Assembly (NCBI GenBank): GCA_014534415.1
Contig: JACVRM010000030.1
Coordinates: forward strand, 1 to 18,462
Direction: 5' to 3'
DNA: 18,462 bases
DNA from: Thermoleophilia bacterium
GTDB taxonomy: Bacteria; Actinomycetota; Thermoleophilia; Gaiellales; Gaiellaceae
The position numbers and the translations under genes were made by a program. Below the pieces are notes generated by a model, which was not told the origin of the DNA, searched no databases, and worked only from the letters and a program-made list of their open reading frames with translations. Positions 8,552 through 14,421 of this stretch are shown here, piece after piece (position 1 is the first letter of the stretch; each line of letters starts with the position of its first letter).

Positions 8552-8558
8552 CCTCCTC
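8552..8558 (-). promoter_or_regulatory. Shine-Dalgarno of the S8 peptidase gene
   Basis: GAGGAGG on the minus strand ends 8 nt before the ATG at 8543. It decides the start against an in-frame GTG further upstream (8579) that would put extra charged residues in front of the signal peptide. Confidence 0.7.
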
Positions 8559-8574
8559 GCCCGCCCACCGCGCC

Positions 8575-8589
8575 ACCACGACGCGTGGT
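8575..8589. repeat. Small inverted repeat at the start of the peptidase transcript
   Basis: ACCACG (8575-8580), 3 nt, CGTGGT (8584-8589) is a perfect 6-bp inverted repeat located at roughly +2 to +16 of the predicted peptidase transcript. It could be an operator or a 5'-UTR hairpin; short repeats like this also occur by chance in GC-rich DNA. Confidence 0.3.
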
Positions 8590-8597
8590 TACGAGGG

Positions 8598-8627
8598 ACG
8601 CTACCACACCACTAAAAGGGGTGTCAA
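8598..8627 (-). promoter_or_regulatory. Sigma-70-type promoter of the S8 peptidase gene
   Basis: On the minus strand a perfect -35 TTGACA (8627-8622) is followed by an 18-nt spacer and TAGCGT (8603-8598), which fits TANNNT. The start of transcription would be near 8591, leaving a leader of about 48 nt with a good SD. The octamer GTGGTAGC (minus strand) occurs twice, at 8632-8639 just upstream of the -35 and at 8600-8607 overlapping the -10. The spacer itself contains an ACACC...GGTGT inverted repeat (8606-8610 and 8620-8624). This repeat density suggests regulator binding. Confidence 0.65.
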
Positions 8628-8709
8628 GCGTGCTACCACGCTCGCTCCCAGGCGGCGGGCCGGCGCTGGCTCGGATGCGCGCCCGGCACGGTGGGCGCCC
8701 GGGCACTGC

Positions 8710-8722
8710 TACGCTCGCCGGG
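8710..8722 (+). promoter_or_regulatory. Candidate leaderless promoter of mrp
   Basis: TACGCT at 8710-8715 (TANNNT) is followed by exactly 7 nt and then the ATG at 8723, with no Shine-Dalgarno in between. This is the same arrangement, with the same hexamer, as in front of the DUF1015 gene. No convincing -35 is visible. Confidence 0.45.
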
Positions 8723-9805
8723 ATGCCGCCTTCCCGTGACGACGTCCTGCGCGCGCTCGAGCGCGTGATCGACCCCGAGCTGAAGCGGCCGGTCACGGAG
8801 CTCGGGATGGTGCGCGGGATCGAGATCGAGCGCGGCGCGGTTGCCGTCACGATCGCGCTCACTGTCGCCGGCTGTCCGCTCCGGCACAGCTTCCAGGATC
8901 AGGTTCGCAGCGCGGTCGGCACGCTGCCCGGCGTCGACTCCGTCTCGCTCGACTTCGACGTCATGAGCCCCGACGAGAAGACCGCGCTCGTGACCCGACT
9001 GCGCGGGGGCGTCGAGAAGCGCGGCATCTCGCTCGATCCGTCGACGCGGGTGATCGCAGTCGCGAGCGGCAAGGGGGGCGTCGGCAAGTCGTCGCTGACG
9101 GCGAACCTGGCGGCGGCCTTCGACGCGCTGGGCGACCGCACGGGCATCCTCGACGCGGACGTGTACGGCCACTCGATCCCGCACATGCTGGGGATCCACC
9201 AGCGGCCGATCGTCGTCGACCGCATGATCGTTCCCCCGGTGCGCGGTGATCTCAAGCTCATGTCGATCGGCTTCTTCCTGGAGGACAACGCGCCCGTCAT
9301 GTGGCGCGGGCCGATGCTGCACAAGGCGCTCGAGCAGTTTCTGTCCGACGTCCACTGGGGTGAGCTCGAGACCCTGATCGTGGACATGCCGCCCGGGACC
9401 GGCGACGTGGCGATCTCGCTCGGTCAGCTGCTCCCGCGTGCCGAGGTGCTCGTCGTGACGACGCCCCAGCCGGCGGCACAGCAGGTCGCGGTTCGCGCGG
9501 CCGACATGGCGGAGCGGACCGGCATGCGGCTGCTCGGCGTCGTCGAGAACATGTCGTACCTCGTCGGCACCGGCCAGGAGCTCTTTGGCTCGGGCGGCGG
9601 AGAGGAGCTCGCTCGCGCCATCGGCGCCCCGCTGCTCGGGCGGGTCCCGCTCGACCCGCGGCTGCGCGAGTGTGCGGACGCCGGCGAGATGCTGGTCGAG
9701 GTGGAGCCCAACTCCGAGGCCGCGACTGCCATCCGGGACGTCGCCGGGCGGATTCGCGCCCGCCGCGGCGCTGAGATCGTCCGCTCGCTGCCGCTCGTCT
9801 CCTAG
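8723..9805 (+). CDS. mrp: Mrp/ApbC-type P-loop ATPase with N-terminal DUF59 (MIP18) domain
   Basis: The protein has 360 residues. Residues 1-90 form a DUF59/MIP18 domain with ERVIDPELKRPVTELGMV and the conserved TVAGCPLR (Cys51). From about 108 comes the ParA/MinD-like ATPase domain: deviant Walker A GKGGVGKSS at 116-124, DADVYGHSIPHMLG at 144-157, VMWRGPMLHKAL at 192-203, and Walker B IVDMPPGTGD at 219-228. Family members carry or transfer iron-sulfur clusters. The CXXC pair that normally follows ENMSY is absent: ENMSYLVGTGQELFG at 275-289 has no cysteine, so cluster binding would have to differ or be lost. Start ATG 8723 places the DUF59 motif where the family expects it; an upstream in-frame GTG at 8585 would add 46 low-complexity residues and cross the divergent promoter. 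It is divergent from the peptidase gene. Confidence 0.92.
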   Translation: MPPSRDDVLRALERVIDPELKRPVTELGMVRGIEIERGAVAVTIALTVAGCPLRHSFQDQVRSAVGTLPGVDSVSLDFDVMSPDEKTALVTRLRGGVEKRGISLDPSTRVIAVASGKGGVGKSSLTANLAAAFDALGDRTGILDADVYGHSIPHMLGIHQRPIVVDRMIVPPVRGDLKLMSIGFFLEDNAPVMWRGPMLHKALEQFLSDVHWGELETLIVDMPPGTGDVAISLGQLLPRAEVLVVTTPQPAAQQVAVRAADMAERTGMRLLGVVENMSYLVGTGQELFGSGGGEELARAIGAPLLGRVPLDPRLRECADAGEMLVEVEPNSEAATAIRDVAGRIRARRGAEIVRSLPLVS

Positions 9806-9882
9806 CGTTCTTCCTCTCTTGCCCGCGCCTACGACCGCAGCGTGCCGGCGCGGCCGGACGCCTCGCGCGAGAACGGGGCGCG

Positions 9883-10617
9883 TTGCTTGACGAGGCTCGC
9901 AGGCGCCTGGAGGCGCTCGGCTTCTCCGAGCACGACGCCCGTGTGCTCGCGGCGCACTTCGTCGACGCCGAGCGGCGCGGCAAGCGCGGGCACGGGCTGA
10001 CGCGCATCGACTGGCTGGAGACGCTCCCGGCGGTACGGCGGGATGCGCGCCCCGAGCTGGTCGCCACGGAGCCCGGCTATCAGCGCTGGGACGGGCGCGG
10101 CGCGCTCGGCTACCTGACGCTTCAGGAAGTCTGCGAGTCGCAGCTCGCGGACCCGCCGTCCCCCGCCCGCCTAGTCGTCGCGGCCCGCACGTTCCCGACG
10201 GGCGTGCTCGGCTACTGGGCGCGCCTGCTCGCCGAGGGCGGTCTCGTCTGTGCGCTGACCGCCACGTCGCCGCTGCGGCTGCCGCATCCGTCGGGGGGGC
10301 CGCCGCTCGCGGGCACGAATCCGCTCGCGATCGGGGTACCGAGCTCGGACGGGCGGCCGCTCGTCGCGGATGTCTCGATGGGCCGCGTCACCTACGGCGA
10401 CGTCCTGAGCGGCGCCGCTACGGCCGAAGAGCTCGTCCCGTTCGGCGGCGAGTACGCGCACAAGGCCTTCGCGCTCGCGGTCGGTCTGCAGGCACTCGTG
10501 GACGCGCTGGCCGGCGAGGCGCACGGCGCCGTGCTCGTCGTCGCCCGGCCGCAGTTCGACCCCGTGCCGGGACTGCGCGCGCGGGCGGCGGGCACCCGGC
10601 TTCCAGGCGACCGGTGA
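9883..10617 (+). CDS. Compact, divergent Ldh2-family (malate/L-lactate dehydrogenase-like) protein
   Basis: The protein has 244 residues, against roughly 330-360 usual for the Ldh2/YlbC-type NAD(P)H-dependent dehydrogenases. The family thread is visible: LEALGFSEHDARVLAAHFVDAERRG near the N-terminus, GHGLTRIDW at 36-44 where the family has SHG, PSGGPPLAGTNPLAIGVP at 136-153, the VADVSMG segment at 161-167, and HKAFALAVGLQALVDALAG at 193-211. Two things are missing. The usual N-x-x-H-F/Y-G segment is replaced by ARTFPTGVLGYWA (101-113), and most of the linker between VADVSMG and the KG.GLA helix, plus the tail after LPGDR, is gone. Catalysis is therefore uncertain. The start is TTG at 9883, since no ATG or GTG occurs in frame between it and the mrp stop. 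The 77 nt between the two genes hold no evident terminator. Its TGA overlaps the deacetylase start by 4 nt. Confidence 0.7.
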   Translation: MLDEARRRLEALGFSEHDARVLAAHFVDAERRGKRGHGLTRIDWLETLPAVRRDARPELVATEPGYQRWDGRGALGYLTLQEVCESQLADPPSPARLVVAARTFPTGVLGYWARLLAEGGLVCALTATSPLRLPHPSGGPPLAGTNPLAIGVPSSDGRPLVADVSMGRVTYGDVLSGAATAEELVPFGGEYAHKAFALAVGLQALVDALAGEAHGAVLVVARPQFDPVPGLRARAAGTRLPGDR

Positions 10618-11306
10618 GGGTCCTCGCGCTCATCCTCTCGCTGGCCGCCGTGCCGCTTGCCGGCGTGCCGCCTTCGCTGCGCGGCAAGGAGCTCGAGCGC
10701 CTGGCGACCCGGCAGCGGGTGGTCGCGCTCACGTTCGACGGCGGCGGGGACGGCCGAGGCGCATGGCAGGTGCTGCGCGTGCTCGACCGGAAGCGCGTCC
10801 CCGCGACGTTTTTCCTGACGGGGCGGTTCGTCGAGCGGTATCCGCGCGTCGCGCGCGCCATCGGCGCTCGGCACCCGGTCGGCAACCACACGGCGACGCA
10901 CGCCGATCTGACGCGGTTGGCGAGGGCCGGGGTCGAGCGTGAGATCGTCGCTGCGCAGCGCTCGATCCAGCGGGCGACCGGCCGGAATCCGAGGCCGCTC
11001 TTCCGCTTCCCGTACGGCGCACGCGATGCGAGGACGATCGCGATCGCGAACCGCCTCGGCTACGTGCCCGTGCGCTGGTCGGTGGACAGCTGGGGCTGGA
11101 TGGGGCGAGCGGGCGGCATGACTGCCGGCCGGGTTGTCGAACGCGTCACGGCTCGCCTGCAGCCGGGCGCGATCGTGCTCCTCCATGTCGGCGCGGGCCG
11201 CGAGCGGCGGGGCCTCGATACGGCGGCGCTGCCGGCTCTCGTCGATGCGATCCGCAAGCGCGGCTACCGGTTCGTGACGCTCGAAGGCGTCGCGCGCCGC
11301 CGCTAG
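10614..11306 (+). CDS. NodB-type polysaccharide deacetylase (CE4)
   Basis: The protein has 230 residues. It opens with a short hydrophobic segment (3-18) that may be a signal peptide. The CE4 motifs are in order: LTFDGGGD at 39-46 with Asp42 as the expected catalytic base, VPATFFLTGRF at 62-72, GNHTATH at 90-96 with the metal ligands His92 and His96, RFPYGARD at 131-138, WSVDSWGW at 155-162 and the catalytic His191 in LLHVG. The usual second Asp of TFDD is Gly43, a variation seen in some branches. Such enzymes remove N-acetyl groups from peptidoglycan or other amino-sugar polymers outside the membrane. GTG 10614 overlaps the previous stop (GTGA) without a good SD, so translation is probably coupled to the Ldh2-like gene. 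Its TAG stop shares the CTAG at 11303-11306 with the convergent cupin gene. Confidence 0.88.
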   Translation: MRVLALILSLAAVPLAGVPPSLRGKELERLATRQRVVALTFDGGGDGRGAWQVLRVLDRKRVPATFFLTGRFVERYPRVARAIGARHPVGNHTATHADLTRLARAGVEREIVAAQRSIQRATGRNPRPLFRFPYGARDARTIAIANRLGYVPVRWSVDSWGWMGRAGGMTAGRVVERVTARLQPGAIVLLHVGAGRERRGLDTAALPALVDAIRKRGYRFVTLEGVARRR

Positions 11307-11944
11307 GCCGGAAAACGCGGGTCGTCGCGGATGGCGTCCAGGTCCTCGTCCTCCGCGGCATACGTCGCGACACCTGCGCGGTCGAGCTCTGCCGCGCGCT
11401 CCAGTGCGGCCAGCGCCTCCTCGCGTCGTCCGGCGCGCGTCTCGATGCACGCGAGGTTGTAGTAGCCCTGCCACGCGTCCGGGTACCTCTCGATGCCCTC
11501 GCGCATTACCGCGCGCGCCTCCTCGAGGCGGCCCTGGCGCTGGTAGGACGTCGCGACGAACGTCCATTCCCAGCCGGACGGCCGGAACGCCTCGCCGCGC
11601 TTCCCACCGATGGCGACGACGGTCGTATCCGCGTCGGCTGCGACGGCGCCGCGCAGCGTGCCGGGCTGCACGAAGACGAACGTCCCGGCCGGCGCATCGA
11701 CCTCGTCGTCCTCGACCGTGAAAGTGGCGCGCCCGCTCGCCACGAGGTAGAGCTCTTCGTGCTCGTTCTGCGCCTCTCGATGCTCCTCGACGACCCGTTG
11801 CCCGGGTTGCTCCGCCGTATACGCGTTCACGCCGAACGCTTCGATGCCGAGCCGGCGCCGCACCGGCCGCCACGTGAGTCCCTCCTCGTCGACGGGCAGC
11901 CGCTCGAGCTCGTCGATGTGCGCGACCGTGTAGCCGCGGCTCAT
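11303..11944 (-). CDS. Cupin-TPR fusion protein, second copy
   Basis: The protein has 213 residues. Residues 32-125 form a single cupin barrel (GIEAFGVNAYTAE, HEELYLVASGRATFTV at 62-77, DAPAGTFVFVQPGT at 83-96). Residues 126-195 are a TPR-like helical hairpin region (SYQRQGRLEEARAVMREGI, YNLACIETRAGRREEALAAL). The end is DLDAIRDDPRFPA. The cupin keeps an EEH-type first motif (HREAQNEHEE), but a standard metal-binding His set is not obvious. It resembles the upstream neighbour over its whole length, roughly half of aligned positions by eye, so the two are tandem duplicates. ATG 11944 overlaps the neighbour's TGA (ATGA). The TAG stop lies in the same CTAG as the stop of the convergent deacetylase. 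I do not know its function; a small-ligand sensor or stress regulator partner is a guess. Confidence 0.8.
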   Translation of the reverse strand: MSRGYTVAHIDELERLPVDEEGLTWRPVRRRLGIEAFGVNAYTAEQPGQRVVEEHREAQNEHEELYLVASGRATFTVEDDEVDAPAGTFVFVQPGTLRGAVAADADTTVVAIGGKRGEAFRPSGWEWTFVATSYQRQGRLEEARAVMREGIERYPDAWQGYYNLACIETRAGRREEALAALERAAELDRAGVATYAAEDEDLDAIRDDPRFPA

Positions 11945-12567
11945 GCGGGAAACCGCGGATCGTCGCGGATGGAGGCGAAATCCTCGTCGGTCTTCGCATA
12001 TTCAGCCATTTCGGGCAATCTGGCGAGCGCCTCCCCGAGGTGACCAAGCGCCGCGTCCGTCTCGCCGAGCCGCGCTTCGGCGCACGCGAGGTTGTAGAGG
12101 ATCCCGGCGAAGCCGGGGTAGCGCTCGTTCGCCTCCACGAGGAGCTCCTTCGCGCGCGCGTACTCGCCCCGCTCGAAGAGCGGGAGTGCGTCGGCGGAGT
12201 ACTCCCAGCCCTGCGGAACGAACGCCTCGCCGGCCTTCGCGCCGACGGCGAGCACGGTCGTACCGTCCTCGCGGGCGACAGCGCGCCGCCGCATCTCGGG
12301 GTCGCGCACGAAGACGAGCGTGCCGCGGGGTGCGTCGATGGTCTCGCCGCCGACGGTGAACTCGGCGCGCCCGTCGAGCACGATGTAGAGCTCCTGGTGG
12401 CCCGAGGTCGTCTCCGCGTGCTCTCCGATCACCGCGTCACCCGCCGCCCCGGTCCAGGCATTGACGCCGAACGCTTCGATGCCGAAGTGACGCCGGATCG
12501 CAAACCAGGTGCCGCTACGCCGGATGTCGTCGAGGCGCGCGCTCGCGTACTGCTCGGTGACGCTCAC
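11941..12567 (-). CDS. Cupin-TPR fusion protein, first copy
   Basis: The protein has 208 residues with the same order as its downstream twin: cupin at about 29-115 (GIEAFGVNAWTG, HQELYIVLDGRAEFTV at 57-72, DAPRGTLVFVRDPE at 78-91, TTVLAVGAKAGEAF at 103-116), then a TPR-like hairpin at about 125-190 (FERGEYARAKELL, ILYNLACAEARLGETDAALGHL) and the closing motif DEDFASIRDDPRFPA. The GTG start at 12567 overlaps the DUF1028 TGA, and an AGGGGG lies 5 nt upstream, so it may have its own SD as well as coupling. The shared YNLAC.E.R.G...AL and IRDDPRFPA blocks make duplication clear. No signal peptide or membrane segment is seen. Function is unassigned. Confidence 0.8.
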   Translation of the reverse strand: MSVTEQYASARLDDIRRSGTWFAIRRHFGIEAFGVNAWTGAAGDAVIGEHAETTSGHQELYIVLDGRAEFTVGGETIDAPRGTLVFVRDPEMRRRAVAREDGTTVLAVGAKAGEAFVPQGWEYSADALPLFERGEYARAKELLVEANERYPGFAGILYNLACAEARLGETDAALGHLGEALARLPEMAEYAKTDEDFASIRDDPRFPA

Positions 12568-13400
12568 GTCTGCCCCCTGAGCTCGTCGAGGACGACCGGA
12601 TCGATGCGCTCGATGCCGTCGACGCGCATCTCGAGGTTGGCATTGCCGGCCCAGGCCTCGAGCGCCTCACCGAGCTCGCCCGAGTAGCCGAGGCGAGCGA
12701 GTCGGTCCCGCAACTCCTGGCTCAGGGCGGCATCCACGGTGAGCCACTGATCCTTCGGGGTCGTGCCGAAGATCTGCTGGTGCAGCTCGTAGATGCGCCG
12801 CAGCTCGTCTAGCGGGCGCTCGTGATCGTCGACCCGCAGGTCGACGAGCGAATCGGAGAGTCCCGCGTACCCACCCGCTCGCTCGACGACGAGCAGCGAC
12901 GCGGATTGCTGGCCGCGGCGGTCGCCGCCGGCTGCCTGCGCGGCGTCGAGACAGTCGATCAGGCGGAGCGCGAGCGGCCGCTCGGCGCTCGCCTCGAACG
13001 CCTCGGCCAGTGCGTCGACGGTCTCCTGGGAGACGAGGATGTTGCCCTGCGCGGCGTAGCCCTCGCCCGTACGGCCGCCCGCCCACTCGAAGCACTCGGA
13101 GCCCGTGAACGTGGCGCTGCCCCCGTTCGCGTCCACGACGCCCAGCTGGCGATGCTCGCGCCCGTCGTCGGTCTCCGTCAACCGGGCGACGACCTCGTTG
13201 GCGGACAGTCCCTGGCGCAGCAGGGCTAGGCCGTCCGGCCCGTACTGCGGGTTGGCGAACGCCTGCGTGGCGACGGCGCCCACGTCCGCCTCGGCCCATG
13301 GGACGACGGCCCCGACCGCGAGGAACTTCGACTGCACCGCGACGCCCCACTGCCGCGCGCCGGGGTCGCAGGCGACGACGGAGTACGTCGCCGGGATCAC
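12564..13400 (-). CDS. DUF1028 family protein with C-terminal putative peptidoglycan-binding domain
   Basis: The protein has 278 residues. The DUF1028 core (about 4-210) is unmistakable: TYSVVACDPGARQWGVAVQS at 5-24, FLAVGAVVPWAEADVGAVAT at 26-45, QAFANPQYGPDGLALL, RQLGVVDANGG at 84-94, FTGSECFEWAG, and GYAAQGNIL at 114-122. The family is Ntn-hydrolase-like in fold, with no settled substrate. Residues 212-278 (QWLTVDAAL, LARLGYSGELGEALEAW, NANLEMRVDGIERIDPVVLDEL) match the small C-terminal domain often fused to DUF1028 and annotated as peptidoglycan-binding. GTG 13400 is chosen because it overlaps the previous stop (GTGA) and leads straight into the first core strand; open frame further upstream is a shadow of the neighbour. 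No signal peptide is seen, so a cell-wall role is doubtful. Confidence 0.9.
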   Translation of the reverse strand: MIPATYSVVACDPGARQWGVAVQSKFLAVGAVVPWAEADVGAVATQAFANPQYGPDGLALLRQGLSANEVVARLTETDDGREHRQLGVVDANGGSATFTGSECFEWAGGRTGEGYAAQGNILVSQETVDALAEAFEASAERPLALRLIDCLDAAQAAGGDRRGQQSASLLVVERAGGYAGLSDSLVDLRVDDHERPLDELRRIYELHQQIFGTTPKDQWLTVDAALSQELRDRLARLGYSGELGEALEAWAGNANLEMRVDGIERIDPVVLDELRGQT

Positions 13401-13675
13401 CCGCCGTACGTCAGCGCGGTGAGGTCGAGGTCTCGCAGGTCGGCGCGATCGGCGGGAACCAGTGCGCAGGCGACCTCGGGGCGCGCCAGCGCGTCTCGCA
13501 CCTGCTCGGGCGTCTCTGCGCGAACGACGACGGGAACGCCGCGCTCGTGCGCCTCGTGGAGCGCCTCGAGGTCCTCGACGCCGTCCAGGACGAGTGCCTC
13601 GTGGAGCGGAACCTCGCCCTCGACCGCGATCTCCGGCACCCGGCGCCCCGTCGCGCCGAACCACCGCTCTCTCAC
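13397..13675 (-). CDS. Unrecognised 92-residue protein
   Basis: This small gene is held by GTGA overlaps on both sides: its GTG (13675) overlaps the UPF0173 stop, and its TGA (13397-13399) overlaps the DUF1028 start. The first 25 residues are basic and end in VPEIAVEGEV. The rest alternates strand and helix: HEALVLDGVEDLEALHEAHE, RGVPVVVRAETPEQVRDALA, and PEVACALVPADRADLRDLDL, ending TALTYGG. That beta-alpha-beta-alpha-beta rhythm resembles a few units of a TIM barrel such as indole-3-glycerol-phosphate synthase, but the piece is far too short to be a full barrel. It could be a relic of one, or a stand-alone small subunit. I do not recognise the family. Its conserved position between two enzymes is the best evidence that it is real. 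Confidence 0.6.
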   Translation of the reverse strand: MRERWFGATGRRVPEIAVEGEVPLHEALVLDGVEDLEALHEAHERGVPVVVRAETPEQVRDALARPEVACALVPADRADLRDLDLTALTYGG

Positions 13676-14388
13676 GCGGCGACCTTCGCGGGCAGCGCGA
13701 CCGTCTCGCCCGGTGCCGGCGCGAGCACGTCGACGTCCGTCAGCTCGCGAAGCTGCTCGGGCGTGCCGTGCAGCACGGGGAAGGTGCCGTAGTGGCACGG
13801 CACGCACGTCCGCACGCCGAGCAGCTCGAGCGCGACGGCCGCCTCGCGCGGGCCCATCGTGTAGTGGTCGCCGACCGGCAGGATCGCCACGTCGGGCTGG
13901 TAGATGCGGCCGATCAGCTGCATGTCGCCGAAGACGTTCGTGTCGCCCGCCGCGTAGACGGTCAGGCCGTTCTCAAACTCGAGGACGAGGCCGGCCGGCT
14001 CGCCGAGGTAGACGAACGTGCCGTTCTCGAAGGCGCTCGACGAGTGGTTCGCGTCCGTCAGCGTGATCTTCACGCCCTCCCACTCGAGCGTGCCGCCCTT
14101 GTTGAACGCGTGCGCCGCGTTCTCTTCGACGCCCCGCCCGGCGAGCCAGCCGCGCAGCTCGACGAGCGCGATCACCGGGCAGCCGAACCGCTGGTGCAGC
14201 TCGACGGTCGAGCCCACGTGGTCGTCGTGACCGTGCGTCAAGACGATCAGGTCGCACCGCTCCGGCTGCTTCTCGCCTTCGGGGCACTTGGGGTTGTCGA
14301 GGTAGGGGTCGAGGTAGATCCGCTTGCCGCCCGGTGTGTCGAAGCGGAAAGCGGAGTGGCCGAGCCAGGTCAGCGAGACGTCCGCCAT
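13672..14388 (-). CDS. UPF0173 metal-dependent hydrolase (metallo-beta-lactamase fold)
   Basis: The protein has 238 residues, a typical length for the family. The motifs are THGHDDHVGS at 51-60 (HxHxDH metal site), NHSSS at 114-118, YAAGDTNVFGDM at 145-156 with the bridging Asp149, VGDHYTMGP at 172-180 and PCHYGTFP at 197-204 with the last metal ligand His199. The opening VSLTWLGHSAFRFDTPGGKR and LDPYLDNP are the family's standard first strands. It is a cytosolic two-metal hydrolase whose physiological substrate is unknown. ATG 14388 has the strong SD AAGGAGGAG directly upstream. It begins 33 nt after nuoN with no terminator between them, and its TGA overlaps the start of the 92-residue gene. 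Confidence 0.93.
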   Translation of the reverse strand: MADVSLTWLGHSAFRFDTPGGKRIYLDPYLDNPKCPEGEKQPERCDLIVLTHGHDDHVGSTVELHQRFGCPVIALVELRGWLAGRGVEENAAHAFNKGGTLEWEGVKITLTDANHSSSAFENGTFVYLGEPAGLVLEFENGLTVYAAGDTNVFGDMQLIGRIYQPDVAILPVGDHYTMGPREAAVALELLGVRTCVPCHYGTFPVLHGTPEQLRELTDVDVLAPAPGETVALPAKVAA

Positions 14389-14390
14389 CT

Positions 14391-14399
14391 CTCCTCCTT
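14391..14399 (-). promoter_or_regulatory. Strong Shine-Dalgarno of the UPF0173 gene
   Basis: AAGGAGGAG on the minus strand lies directly in front of the ATG at 14388. It is the best SD in the window and marks the point where translation starts afresh after the coupled nuo genes. In the same 33-nt gap only a tiny GGCT-TG-AGCC repeat (14413-14422) is seen, too small for a terminator. Confidence 0.7.
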
Positions 14400-14421
14400 G
14401 TGCGCGCGGGACGGCTTGAGC

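Noticed and set aside
8585..8722. N-terminal extension of Mrp from an upstream GTG
   Set aside because: It would run through the divergent promoter and adds low-complexity residues before a standard DUF59 start. The ATG at 8723 also has a well-placed -10.
9845..9857. CCGGC-GCG-GCCGG hairpin between mrp and the Ldh2-like gene
   Set aside because: A 5-bp stem with no T-tract is common by chance at this GC content and is too weak to call a terminator.
11759..12043. Plus-strand 94-codon frame across the cupin-TPR junction
   Set aside because: It lies antisense to two clear paralogous genes and has no independent start signal or recognisable domain.
12564..13664. Longer DUF1028 frame reaching back to 13664
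   Set aside because: The extra residues are a shadow of the 92-residue gene. The GTG at 13400 fits the overlap pattern and the family start.
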